Made by a program: the position numbers and the translations under genes
Part shown: piece after piece, positions 33,155-40,882 of the stretch
How positions within the stretch are numbered: position 1 is the stretch's first letter
Layout of the letters: each line of letters starts with the position of its first letter
Notes under the pieces: generated by a model
Seen by the model: only the letters and a program-made list of their open reading frames with translations
Databases searched by the model: none
Told to the model about the DNA's origin: nothing
NCBI GenBank assembly: GCA_016715895.1
Contig: JADJXH010000003.1
Location: forward strand, 1,054,001-1,118,000
Length of the DNA stretch: 64,000 nucleotides
Source of the DNA: Flavobacteriales bacterium
GTDB taxonomy: Bacteria > Bacteroidota > Bacteroidia > Flavobacteriales_F > PHOS-HE28
Reading direction: 5' to 3'

Positions 33155-34422
33155 CCACCGCCCCCTTCCGCGCCCTCCTCCTCTTCGCCCTGTGGAGCCT
33201 GCCCTGCACCGGGCCGGTGCTGGCGCAGACCACCCTGCGGGTGATGAGCTACAACCTGCTGGCCTTCCCCGAACCGGTGCCGGCCGGGCGGCAGGACACC
33301 CTGGCCCGCATCGTGGACCATGTGCGGCCCGATCTGCTGCTGGCCCAGGAGATCGAAACGCTCGCCGGGGCCAACCTGGTGCTGAACGACGCGCTGAACA
33401 CCAACGGCGTCACCCGCTTCAGCCGCGCCGATTGGGTGCCGCAGATCAGCGACCCGGGCAGCACGGTGAAGCTGCAGCAGCTGCTGTACTACGACCACGA
33501 GCGCTTCACCCTGGCCGGGCAACAGACCCTGACGACGGCGGTGCGTGACATCAACGTGTACACGCTGTACGTGAACGACGTGGACCTGCCCCAGTCGCAG
33601 GACACCACCTGGATCACGGTCTATGTGGCCCACCTGAAGGCCAGCACCGGCGTGGTGAACGAGTTCGCCCGCCAGCAGATGGCGCAGGTGCTGATGGACC
33701 ACCTGAACAGCCTGCCGCCGGGCCGCAACGTGATCGTGGGCGGCGACATGAACATCTACGCCGCCGACGAAGGGGCCTACACGACCTTCATGACGACAGG
33801 GGTGGGCAACCCGCTGGACGACCCCCTTACGCTGCCGATCAGCTGGAACGGCAACTCGGCGATGACCCAGCACCACACGCAGAGCACGCGCACCAACACG
33901 CTGTACGGCGAGGGTGCCGGCGGAGGGCTGGACGACCGCTTCGACATGATCCTGCTGAGCCAGACGGCGATGAACGGCGGCGACCGGCTGAGCTACGTCG
34001 CCGGCAGCTGCCGTCCGGTGGGCAACTCGGGCACCTGCTTCAACGACAACATCACCGATTGCAGCACGGGCCAGACACCGTTCGCGGTGCTGCGGGCGCT
34101 GTACTACATGAGCGACCACCTGCCGGTGATCCTGGACCTGAGCTTCGATGGCGTGGTGGCCGGCGGTCCCGCGCTGGAGGCGCCCTCCCCGGTGGCGCTG
34201 CGCCATGCCGCGGACGGCACGCTGCTGCTGGACGCCGAACGTCCGGGCACGGGCGTGCTGGAGCGCTGGGACGCGCAGGGCCGCCTGCTCGAGCGGCGCA
34301 CGGTCCGCTTCGCCGAAGGCACCACCACCTGGCCTGCCGAACGCCCCGCGCCCGGCCTCCAGGTGGCGGTGCTGCATCTGGAAGGCACGATCATCCGCCA
34401 CCCCTACATCCTTGCGCCATGA
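33151..34422 (+). CDS. Secreted endonuclease/exonuclease/phosphatase-family protein
   Basis: A 423-residue protein with a signal peptide (FRALLLFALWSLPCTGPVLA) and an EEP-fold domain. Motifs in order are VMSYNLLAFP, LLLAQEIE (metal-binding Glu), VYVAHLKAS, VIVGGDMNIYAADE (catalytic GDxN), FDMILLSQ and YMSDHLPVILDL (catalytic DH). The C-terminal ~80 residues (LLLDAERPGTGVLERWDAQGRLLERRTV, HPYILAP) look like a shortened T9SS sorting domain. It may be an extracellular nuclease or phosphoesterase; the substrate is unknown. The start is GTG overlapping the previous stop. Confidence 0.82.
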   Translation: MTTAPFRALLLFALWSLPCTGPVLAQTTLRVMSYNLLAFPEPVPAGRQDTLARIVDHVRPDLLLAQEIETLAGANLVLNDALNTNGVTRFSRADWVPQISDPGSTVKLQQLLYYDHERFTLAGQQTLTTAVRDINVYTLYVNDVDLPQSQDTTWITVYVAHLKASTGVVNEFARQQMAQVLMDHLNSLPPGRNVIVGGDMNIYAADEGAYTTFMTTGVGNPLDDPLTLPISWNGNSAMTQHHTQSTRTNTLYGEGAGGGLDDRFDMILLSQTAMNGGDRLSYVAGSCRPVGNSGTCFNDNITDCSTGQTPFAVLRALYYMSDHLPVILDLSFDGVVAGGPALEAPSPVALRHAADGTLLLDAERPGTGVLERWDAQGRLLERRTVRFAEGTTTWPAERPAPGLQVAVLHLEGTIIRHPYILAP

Positions 34423-34937
34423 GCACCGAGCGACCCTTGATGGAGGAGATCCCCGCGTTCTACCGCGGCTACGTGCAGGAAGCGCCCGGCGCGGACGTGT
34501 GCGAAGCGCTGGTGCACGCCGCCGAGGCCGTGCGGGCCGCCTTCAGCGCGGTCCCGGAAGCGCGCGGCGACCACCGGTACGCGCCCGGCAAGTGGACGGT
34601 GAAGGAGGTGCTGCTGCACCTGATCGATGCGGAGCGCGTGTTCGCCTACCGGGCCTTGCGGTTCGCACGCCGCGATGCTACGCCGCTGCCTGGCTTCGAC
34701 GAGGACGCATGGGTGCCGGCCGCCCGGGCCGACCGTCGCACGCTGGCCGGGCTGCTGGCCGAGCACGGCGCGGTGCATGCGGCCACCCTGGCGCTGTTCC
34801 GCAGCTTCGAGCCCGAGGACCTGCTGCAGCGCGGCACCGCGAACGGGAACCCCATCAGCGTGCGGGCCATCGGCTGGGCCACGGCCGGGCACGCGCTGCA
34901 CCATGTGGCGGTGCTGCGGGAGCGCTACCTTGGTTGA
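34419..34937 (+). CDS. DinB-family metal-dependent protein
   Basis: A 172-residue four-helix-bundle protein of the DinB/YfiT-like superfamily. Metal-ligand candidates are the His in VLLHLIDAERVFAYR and the pair in GHALHHVAVLRERY. The central YAPGKWTVKEVLLH is the familiar GKWSxxExLxH block. Members are thiol-dependent hydrolases or transferases; this one's reaction is not known. The gene starts inside the previous stop (ATGA) and is followed 1 nt later by the Mpo1-like gene. Confidence 0.85.
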   Translation: MSTERPLMEEIPAFYRGYVQEAPGADVCEALVHAAEAVRAAFSAVPEARGDHRYAPGKWTVKEVLLHLIDAERVFAYRALRFARRDATPLPGFDEDAWVPAARADRRTLAGLLAEHGAVHAATLALFRSFEPEDLLQRGTANGNPISVRAIGWATAGHALHHVAVLRERYLG

Positions 34938-34938
34938 C

Positions 34939-35394
34939 ATGCGGAGCATCCACGACTGGTTCGCGGCGTATGGCGAGAGCCATCGCGACCCCACCAACAA
35001 GGCGTTGCACTGGGTGTGCATCCCGGTGATCTTCCTGAGCATCGTGGGGCTGCTGTGGAGCATCCCCTCCCCCGTGGCCACGCCGCATGTGTGGGCGTGG
35101 ACGGCGGTGGCGGCCGTGGCGGTGTTCTATGCGCGGCTCAGCAAGCCGATGATGCTGGCCATGGTGGCCTGGTGCCTGCTGTGCTGCGGGCTGGTGCTGC
35201 TGATGGAGCGCTGGCTGCCGCTGCCGCTCTGGGCCACCTGCCTGGGCCTGTTCGCCGGCGGATGGATCGGCCAGTTCATCGGCCACCACATCGAAGGCAA
35301 AAAGCCGAGCTTCTTCCAGGACCTGCAGTTCCTGCTGATCGGCCCGGCCTGGCTGATGGGTGACCTGTTCCGGCGGGCGGGCCTGCGCTACTGA
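34939..35394 (+). CDS. Mpo1-like (DUF962/YGL010w) membrane protein
   Basis: A 151-residue protein. The signature includes DWFAAYGESHRDPTNKALHW near the N-terminus and GQFIGHHIEGKKPSFFQDL near the C-terminus, around three or more membrane helices. The yeast homologue Mpo1 is an Fe-dependent dioxygenase that shortens 2-hydroxy fatty acids; the His residues in ALHW and GHHIEGKKP are the probable metal ligands. A TACCTTGG element lies 5 nt upstream of the ATG. It converges with the substrate-binding protein gene, overlapping by 7 nt. Confidence 0.85.
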   Translation: MRSIHDWFAAYGESHRDPTNKALHWVCIPVIFLSIVGLLWSIPSPVATPHVWAWTAVAAVAVFYARLSKPMMLAMVAWCLLCCGLVLLMERWLPLPLWATCLGLFAGGWIGQFIGHHIEGKKPSFFQDLQFLLIGPAWLMGDLFRRAGLRY

Positions 35395-36503
35395 GGCAGG
35401 CGGCGGAAGTAGGCGGGCCGGTGGTCCGGGAGCTCCCCGGAAACGAACAAGGCCCGCAGGTCGTTCAGCAGCACATCGGGTTCCAGCATGGCCCTTCCGA
35501 AGAGGTCGGCCTCGGCGCTGTTGGCCACGAACACGGTACCCGACCGGAAGGCCGGTGTGTTCAGCATGCGGGCATCCACGCCGGGCAGGTCGGCCGCCGT
35601 GCGCAGTGCGGGCACCTCGGCCAGCACACCCCAGTGGGTGCAGGTATGCGCATCGGCCATCACCACCTCCAGCGGCAGGTCGATGTTGCCTCCGGCGATG
35701 CGGTCCGCGTAGCGGTAGCGCCCGCCGGCGTCGACCACCAGGCGCGCCATGAGGCTGTTGCCCGCCGGCACGCTCCACACCCCACGCCAGGCGCTGCCGA
35801 TGAAGACGAGCGGCGCGTCGGGGCCGGCCGTGCGCACCGCCCCCCGGTAACGGGCGGCGATGGCGGCATAGAGACTGTCGGCGGTGGCCACGGTGCCGGT
35901 GAGCACGCCGAAGAAGCGCAGCCATTCCGCACGGCCGAGCGGATGCGGCTCCAGGTATTCGCAGACGGGTACCGCCACATGCTGTGGCGGCAACCGGTCC
36001 ACACCGCCGCCGAAGGGGTGGTGAAGCACCAGCGCGGGATCAAGGGCGGTGAGCTGTTCCAGGCGCGTCCCCTCCCCCTCCGCCAGGCCTGCCGCAGCGC
36101 CTGCGGCCAGCGCCGCACGCATCGTGCTGTCGCGTTGCCGGTCGGGCCAGGCACAGGCGGACACACGCGGCACGGCGTGCAACGCGGCGATGTAGGCGGT
36201 GTGCGTGGTGCTCAGCAGCACCAGGTCCCGGTCGCCGGGCCGCAGGGTCGCCCATGCGCCGCCGCAGGGTCCGGCCGGTGCGGGATCGGCCGTGGTGATC
36301 AGCAGGCGGGCCAGGGTGTCGGCGGACGGCCCCAGGACCAGCAGGGCTTCGCCATCCGGGCCATGCCAGCTTCGGAAGTGGGCGGCGGCCTCGTTGGGGC
36401 GTTCGGTCCAAGACGCGGCCGGAGCCTGATCGAGGTCGGGCGCGACCGCCGGAGCGCAGGCGACGAGCAGGGCCAGGGCGCCGGTGGCTGCGAGGGGCCT
36501 CAC
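35388..36503 (-). CDS. Periplasmic substrate-binding lipoprotein (BtuF/FecB-like)
   Basis: A 371-residue lipoprotein (signal LAATGALALLVAC with Cys at about residue 16) with the two-lobed metal-chelate/vitamin B12 binding protein layout. LVLLSTTHTAYIAALHAVPRVSACAW begins lobe one, DPALVLHHPF and VPVCEYLEPHPLGRAEWLRFFGVLTG follow, and lobe two ends VFVANSAEADLFGR. It probably delivers an iron chelate or cobamide to an ABC importer; no permease is nearby. The start is GTG at 36503, overlapping the S41-like gene stop by 4 nt. Confidence 0.82.
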   Translation of the reverse strand: MRPLAATGALALLVACAPAVAPDLDQAPAASWTERPNEAAAHFRSWHGPDGEALLVLGPSADTLARLLITTADPAPAGPCGGAWATLRPGDRDLVLLSTTHTAYIAALHAVPRVSACAWPDRQRDSTMRAALAAGAAAGLAEGEGTRLEQLTALDPALVLHHPFGGGVDRLPPQHVAVPVCEYLEPHPLGRAEWLRFFGVLTGTVATADSLYAAIAARYRGAVRTAGPDAPLVFIGSAWRGVWSVPAGNSLMARLVVDAGGRYRYADRIAGGNIDLPLEVVMADAHTCTHWGVLAEVPALRTAADLPGVDARMLNTPAFRSGTVFVANSAEADLFGRAMLEPDVLLNDLRALFVSGELPDHRPAYFRRLPQ

Positions 36504-37972
36504 TGCAGTTCGATGATCATCTCCATGAGCGCATCGCGCAGCAGGTCGCGGCCGGTGGCCAGGGCGCGGGCGTCCACCGCGAAGGCGTGGTCGGGCAGTT
36601 CGCCGCGATCGAGCGGGCCGCGGGGCGTGCCCTCGTACACGTAGCGGATGAGGGGAATGTGGAAGACGAGGCCGGTGTTGGGTGCGCGCAGGCGCAGGAC
36701 ACGACCGCCGCAGCTGCTGAGGCTGTTGGTGCCCACCTCCTCGCCCACGATGCTGGCCCTTCCCGCACGGCGGGCCATCATCACCAGGGCGGCCGCGGCC
36801 TCCCGCGTGAGGGCATCGCACACCACGTACACCTTGCCATCGAAGGCGTTGGGGCGCGGTTCCAGGAGCTCCAATCGGGGGTCATCGGGGCGCAGGTGAT
36901 AGCGGCCGTGGTCGCCGGGCAGGTAATGGGCGCCCACGGTGGCGAAGAACTCCGGCAGGGGTTCGCACAGGCCATAGTGCTTCGGCGGACCGGTGAGGCG
37001 CACGGTCATGTCCTGCACCACGCGATAGGGCTTCAAGGCGTACACGGAGTGCGCGAGCTCGGCCAGGGCCAGTTCACCGCCGGCGGCCCCGCGCACATCG
37101 ATCACCAGCACGCGGGAGCGGTTCCGTTTGAGGTCGCGCCGCAAGTCCTCCACGAAGCGTTCGGGCCGGATGCCCGCGTTCAGCAGGGTGTCCGTGTGGA
37201 AGCTGCGGAGGGAGAGCCAGGTGGTGTGGTGGTCGGCGTGGTGGGCCGCGCTCCAGGGCAGCAGAGGGCCGTTCTCCGGTCGTACCGAACGGCGGACCTC
37301 CTCGCCCGTGAGGCCCATCACCTGTTCGGTGCGGGCGCGGCCGCTGGGCGGTTCGAAGGTGATGGTGAATGTGGGCGAACGGTCCAGGTGGCGGTACAGC
37401 AGGTAGGGCAGGTCGCGCTCCACCTGCCGCACGCGGAAGAGGGAGTCGTTCGCATCGGAGAGGGCCCTGTCGGCCAGCGTGTCCAGGATGCCCGCGGCCG
37501 AACGGCCGTTGACGGAGACGATGCGGCTTCCGGAGGGGATGGAGCGGAAGCCCTTGAGCTCCTCCTCCACGAAGAGGCCCGGGCCCACGGCGCGCACGGC
37601 GAGGGGCAGCAGCGGCACCTGTTCACGGAGCACGCGCTCGACGGTGGTGGGCAGGTCCACGCGGGTGTGCGCATCGCCGATGAGCTGCAGCACGGGGGTG
37701 ATCAGGTCGGCCACCTCGGCGGCGGTGAGGGGGACGCGCGCACGAGCGATGGCCTCGTCGATGGCGCGGTCCAGCGCGGCCTTGGTCACGTGCCGGTAGG
37801 GATCGGCGTGGGCCTCGTGCAGGGTGCTGCGCCAGAGCTCCAGGTCCGCCGCCACCCGCTCCGGGTAGTGGCGTTCGCCCTCCAGCGGGTCAAGGGCCTG
37901 TGCCCGTGCCTCCGGCGGGGCCAGCCCGAGGGTGAGGAAGGACAGCCCGGCGGCCAGCTTGCGGAGGGTCAT
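36500..37972 (-). CDS. S41 (C-terminal processing) peptidase-like protein lacking the usual catalytic Ser
   Basis: A 490-residue secreted protein (signal LAAGLSFLTLGLAPPEARA). It has an N-terminal helical cap (LELWRSTLHEAHADPYRH), a PDZ-like region (IPSGSRIVSVNGRSAAGIL) and an S41 core (VLVIDVRGAAGGELALAEL, GKVYVVCDALTREAAAALVMMARR, ASIVGEEVGTNSLS). In active relatives the core reads TxSAAE/S with the nucleophile Ser; here that position is TREAAA, so the Ser is Glu. It may be a binding or scaffold protein rather than a protease. The start at 37972 follows a TAAATTCG element at 37986-37993 on the minus strand. Confidence 0.82.
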   Translation of the reverse strand: MTLRKLAAGLSFLTLGLAPPEARAQALDPLEGERHYPERVAADLELWRSTLHEAHADPYRHVTKAALDRAIDEAIARARVPLTAAEVADLITPVLQLIGDAHTRVDLPTTVERVLREQVPLLPLAVRAVGPGLFVEEELKGFRSIPSGSRIVSVNGRSAAGILDTLADRALSDANDSLFRVRQVERDLPYLLYRHLDRSPTFTITFEPPSGRARTEQVMGLTGEEVRRSVRPENGPLLPWSAAHHADHHTTWLSLRSFHTDTLLNAGIRPERFVEDLRRDLKRNRSRVLVIDVRGAAGGELALAELAHSVYALKPYRVVQDMTVRLTGPPKHYGLCEPLPEFFATVGAHYLPGDHGRYHLRPDDPRLELLEPRPNAFDGKVYVVCDALTREAAAALVMMARRAGRASIVGEEVGTNSLSSCGGRVLRLRAPNTGLVFHIPLIRYVYEGTPRGPLDRGELPDHAFAVDARALATGRDLLRDALMEMIIELQ

Positions 37973-38020
37973 GCGGAACGGGCTGCGAATTTAGGGCCAT
38001 GGCCCGCCGGCCGTGAATGA

Positions 38021-38050
38021 CATGGCCCCGGCGCTGGGGCCGGGGCCATG
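38021..38050 (-). terminator. Stem-loop terminator after pckA
   Basis: A perfect 11-bp stem, CATGGCCCCGG / CCGGGGCCATG, encloses an 8-nt loop between pckA and the S41-like gene. It begins 22 nt after the pckA stop on the minus strand. No strong T-tract follows, so termination efficiency is uncertain. Confidence 0.6.
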
Positions 38051-38071
38051 ATGCGATCGGTCGTTGTCACC

Positions 38072-39685
38072 TCAGGCCTTCACCGTGGAGCGGGGCGCGG
38101 CGGCGAGCACCTCGGGCTCCACCCCGTCCTTGTACTTGGCGAAATTGTCGTTGAACGCCTTGGCCAGGCGCTCGGCCTGCTGGTCGTAGGCGGCCTTGTC
38201 CTTCCAGGTGCTGCGGGGGTCGAGGATGCCATCGGGCACATGCGGGCAGGTGGCCGGGAAGCTCACGCCGAACACGGGATGCTGGTGGTAGTCCACGCCG
38301 TCGAGCTCACCACGCAGGGCGGCGGTGATCATGGCGCGGGTGTACTTGAGCTTCATGCGTTCGCCGGTGCCGTAGGCGCCACCGCTCCAGCCGGTGTTCA
38401 CCAGCCAGATGCGCACGTCGTGCTGGCGCAGCTTCTCGCCCAGCATGGCGGCGTACTTGCCGGGGTGCAGGGCCAGGAAGGGCGCGCCGAAGCAGGCGCT
38501 GAAGACGGTCTTGGGCTCGGTGACCCCGGCCTCGGTGCCGGCCACCTTGGCGGTGTAGCCGCTGATGAACCAGTACATGGCCTGCTGCGGCGTGAGGCGG
38601 CTGATGGGGGGCAGCACACCGTAGGCATCGCAGGTGAGGAAGAAGATGTTCTTCGGATGGGCGCCCATGCTGGGCACCGCGATGTTGTCGATGTGGTGGA
38701 TGGGGTAGCTGACGCGCGTGTTCTCGGTCTTGGTGCCGTCGCTGAAGTCCACCTTGGTGGTGCCCTCGTGGAAGACGATGTTCTCCAGCAGGGCACCGAA
38801 CTTGATGGCGTTCCAGATCTGGGGCTCCTTCTCGGCGCTGAGGTCGATGCACTTGGCGTAGCAGCCGCCCTCGAAGTTGAACACGCCGGAATCGCTCCAG
38901 CCATGCTCATCGTCGCCGATCAGGCGGCGGTCCGGGTCGGCGCTGAGCGTCGTCTTGCCCGTGCCGCTGAGGCCGAAGAACACGGCCGTGTCGCCGTCCT
39001 TGCCAATGTTGGCGCTGCAATGCATGCTGAGCACACCGCGCTCCTGGGGCAGCACGTAGTTCAGCACGGTGAAGATGCCCTTCTTGATCTCGCCGGTGTA
39101 GCCCGTGCCCCCGATGATGATCATCTTCCGGCTGTAGTTGATGATGGCGAAGTTGTGCTGGCGGGTGCCGTCCTTGGCCGGGTCGGCGGTGAAGCCGGGC
39201 ACGCAGACCACGTGCCACTCGGGGGTGAAGTCCTCGAGCTCGGCGGCCGAGGGGCGGATGAACATGTTGCCGGCGAAGAGGGCGCTCCAGGGATACTCGG
39301 CCACCACGCGCACGTTGAGGCGGTATTCGGGGTCGGCGCAGGCGGTGGCGTCCTTGATGTACACATCGCGGTTCATCAGGTAGGCGCACATCTTCTCGTA
39401 GAGGGCGTCGAACTTGGCCTCATCGAAGGCGATGTTGACGTCGCCCCACCACACGGTGTCCTGCGTCTTGGCGTCCTTCACGCAGAACTTGTCCTTGGGG
39501 CTTCGTCCGGTGAACTCACCGGTATCGATGGCCAGGGCGCCGCTGTCCGCGAACACGCCTTGACCGTTGACGATGGTGTGCTCGATCAGCTCGGCGGGTT
39601 CGAGGTTCCAGTAGGCGTCGCCCACAAGGCCCAGGCCGATGGAGGAGAGGTCCGCGTTCTTCGGTCGCTTGCCGAACTCGTTCAT
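38072..39685 (-). CDS. pckA: Phosphoenolpyruvate carboxykinase (ATP)
   Basis: A 537-residue enzyme of the ATP-dependent class. EFTGRSPKDKF is the substrate-binding block, GGTGYTGEIKKG the PEPCK-specific motif, GLSGTGKTTLSADP the phosphate-binding loop and IGDDEHGWSDSGVFNFEGGCYAK the metal-binding region. WLVNTGWSGGAYG follows toward the C-terminus. It converts oxaloacetate and ATP to phosphoenolpyruvate, CO2 and ADP in gluconeogenesis (or the reverse in fermentation). A perfect TACCTTTG promoter element lies at 39710-39717 on this strand. Confidence 0.97.
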   Translation of the reverse strand: MNEFGKRPKNADLSSIGLGLVGDAYWNLEPAELIEHTIVNGQGVFADSGALAIDTGEFTGRSPKDKFCVKDAKTQDTVWWGDVNIAFDEAKFDALYEKMCAYLMNRDVYIKDATACADPEYRLNVRVVAEYPWSALFAGNMFIRPSAAELEDFTPEWHVVCVPGFTADPAKDGTRQHNFAIINYSRKMIIIGGTGYTGEIKKGIFTVLNYVLPQERGVLSMHCSANIGKDGDTAVFFGLSGTGKTTLSADPDRRLIGDDEHGWSDSGVFNFEGGCYAKCIDLSAEKEPQIWNAIKFGALLENIVFHEGTTKVDFSDGTKTENTRVSYPIHHIDNIAVPSMGAHPKNIFFLTCDAYGVLPPISRLTPQQAMYWFISGYTAKVAGTEAGVTEPKTVFSACFGAPFLALHPGKYAAMLGEKLRQHDVRIWLVNTGWSGGAYGTGERMKLKYTRAMITAALRGELDGVDYHQHPVFGVSFPATCPHVPDGILDPRSTWKDKAAYDQQAERLAKAFNDNFAKYKDGVEPEVLAAAPRSTVKA

Positions 39686-39709
39686 GTCCGTTGGGTTGGA
39701 ATAGGGCGG

Positions 39710-39717
39710 CAAAGGTA
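39710..39717 (-). promoter_or_regulatory. Promoter -7 element for pckA
   Basis: TACCTTTG on the minus strand is a full match to TAnnTTTG, 24 nt upstream of the pckA ATG. No clear -33 TTTG was found at the expected distance. Confidence 0.55.
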
Positions 39718-39748
39718 GAGGAAGGCCGGGTGGGCGGGCCAACATCCG

Positions 39749-40138
39749 TCAGTGTCCGCGACGGGCGCCCACCAGCAGCAGCCCCCACCCGGCGATGAGG
39801 CAGAGGCCCCCGAGGGGCGTCACCGGTCCGAGGACCGGTGTAAGGCCTTGGGTGCCAAGCAGGTCGCGGGTGGCCAGCAGGTAGAGGGAGCCGGAGAAGG
39901 CCACCACGCCGGCCAGGAGCAGCCCGCCGGCCAGGCGGAGCGGACGCTCGGGGATCCGGCCGTGCAGGGCGGCGAGCAGCAGGAGGCCCAGGCCGTGGTA
40001 GAACTGGTATTCCACCCCGGTGCGCCATTGCGCGAGCGCGTCGGGGGACAGCATGCTCTTCAATCCATGGGCGCCGAAGGCGCCGAGGGCCACGGCGATG
40101 GCGAGCACGGCGGCCCCGGCGGTCAATAGACGATGCAT
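39749..40138 (-). CDS. DUF423 small membrane protein
   Basis: A 129-residue protein with four membrane helices and the DUF423 pattern: AVALGAFGAHGLKSMLSPDALAQWRTGVEYQFYHGLGLLLLA (about residues 17-58), then GSLYLLATRDL and a final PLGGLCLIAGWGLLL. The family is widespread and of unknown function at the inner membrane. A CACCTTTG element at 40143-40150 ends 4 nt from its ATG on the minus strand. Confidence 0.9.
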   Translation of the reverse strand: MHRLLTAGAAVLAIAVALGAFGAHGLKSMLSPDALAQWRTGVEYQFYHGLGLLLLAALHGRIPERPLRLAGGLLLAGVVAFSGSLYLLATRDLLGTQGLTPVLGPVTPLGGLCLIAGWGLLLVGARRGH

Positions 40139-40163
40139 GGGGCAAAGGTGGGCCGAAAAGCAA

Positions 40164-40188
40164 AGCCCCCCGGGGTCACCGGGGGGCT
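40164..40188 (-). terminator. Rho-independent terminator after the LPP20-like gene
   Basis: AGCCCCCCGG / CCGGGGGGCT form a perfect 10-bp stem with a 5-nt loop. On the minus strand it is followed by TTGCTTTTC, a T-rich tail. It lies 19 nt beyond the stop of the 40208-40807 gene. Confidence 0.75.
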
Positions 40189-40207
40189 CGCGGGATCGAT
40201 CGGGGGA

Positions 40208-40807
40208 TCAGCGCTCGTTCTTGAGCTTCTCCATCTCCTTGTCGAAGGTCTCCTTGAACTTCTCGTAGTCGTAGTCGATGCGCAGGCGCTCGTCCTGGCT
40301 GAGGCGCTCATTGTACTCGCTCAGGAGGTCCTGGGCGCTGAGCTCGATGGCGAGGTAGCTCTTGTAGGTGTTCTGCGGGGTCTTGGTGAGCTTTTCGCAG
40401 ATGGTGCGGGTGCCGCTGAGGCGCTGGTCGGTGACCTCGCGGGTGAGGCCCTCGAAGCGCTCGGCGATCTCCTCCTTGTTGTTGAGCTCGCGGCTGTTCA
40501 CGTAGTTGTCGACGACGCGCTTGACGGCGGTGTTGATGTCGGCGGCGAGCTGACCGCGGGCGGCGTTGAGGGCCTTGCTCTTGGCGGTCTGCTGGTCCAT
40601 GCTCTCCCCCACCGCGTTGGCGCGGAAGAACTCCTTGTTGGTGAAGTACTCGGGGCCGGAGCAGAGCACCACCACCTCCACCTCGTTGGGAGGCGGCTGG
40701 GTGTTGTTCTCGGCGATCTTCTTCTTGGGCTTGCAGGAGGCCATGCCGGCGGCCAGCAGGGCGGCCGACAGCACAAGGGTGGCGGGGCGGAGGGTCGGAG
40801 TGCTCAT
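40208..40807 (-). CDS. LPP20-like lipoprotein
   Basis: A 199-residue lipoprotein (lipobox GMASC near residue 25) with a short basic stretch KPKKK after the Cys. The mature part contains the LPP20-type helix AKSKALNAARGQLAADINTAVKRVVDNYV and a charged, Lys/Glu-rich C-terminal helix. LPP20 proteins are envelope lipoproteins related to FlgT/LpoB-like folds. It is the last gene of a four-gene envelope cluster on the minus strand and ends at a clear terminator. Confidence 0.72.
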   Translation of the reverse strand: MSTPTLRPATLVLSAALLAAGMASCKPKKKIAENNTQPPPNEVEVVVLCSGPEYFTNKEFFRANAVGESMDQQTAKSKALNAARGQLAADINTAVKRVVDNYVNSRELNNKEEIAERFEGLTREVTDQRLSGTRTICEKLTKTPQNTYKSYLAIELSAQDLLSEYNERLSQDERLRIDYDYEKFKETFDKEMEKLKNER

Positions 40808-40882
40808 GGTCGTCGACGTGGTTCGTGTCGTTGGTGGCGGGTTTGCGAACGGCGTGCCAAACTTCCGGAATGCGCGTGGTTC

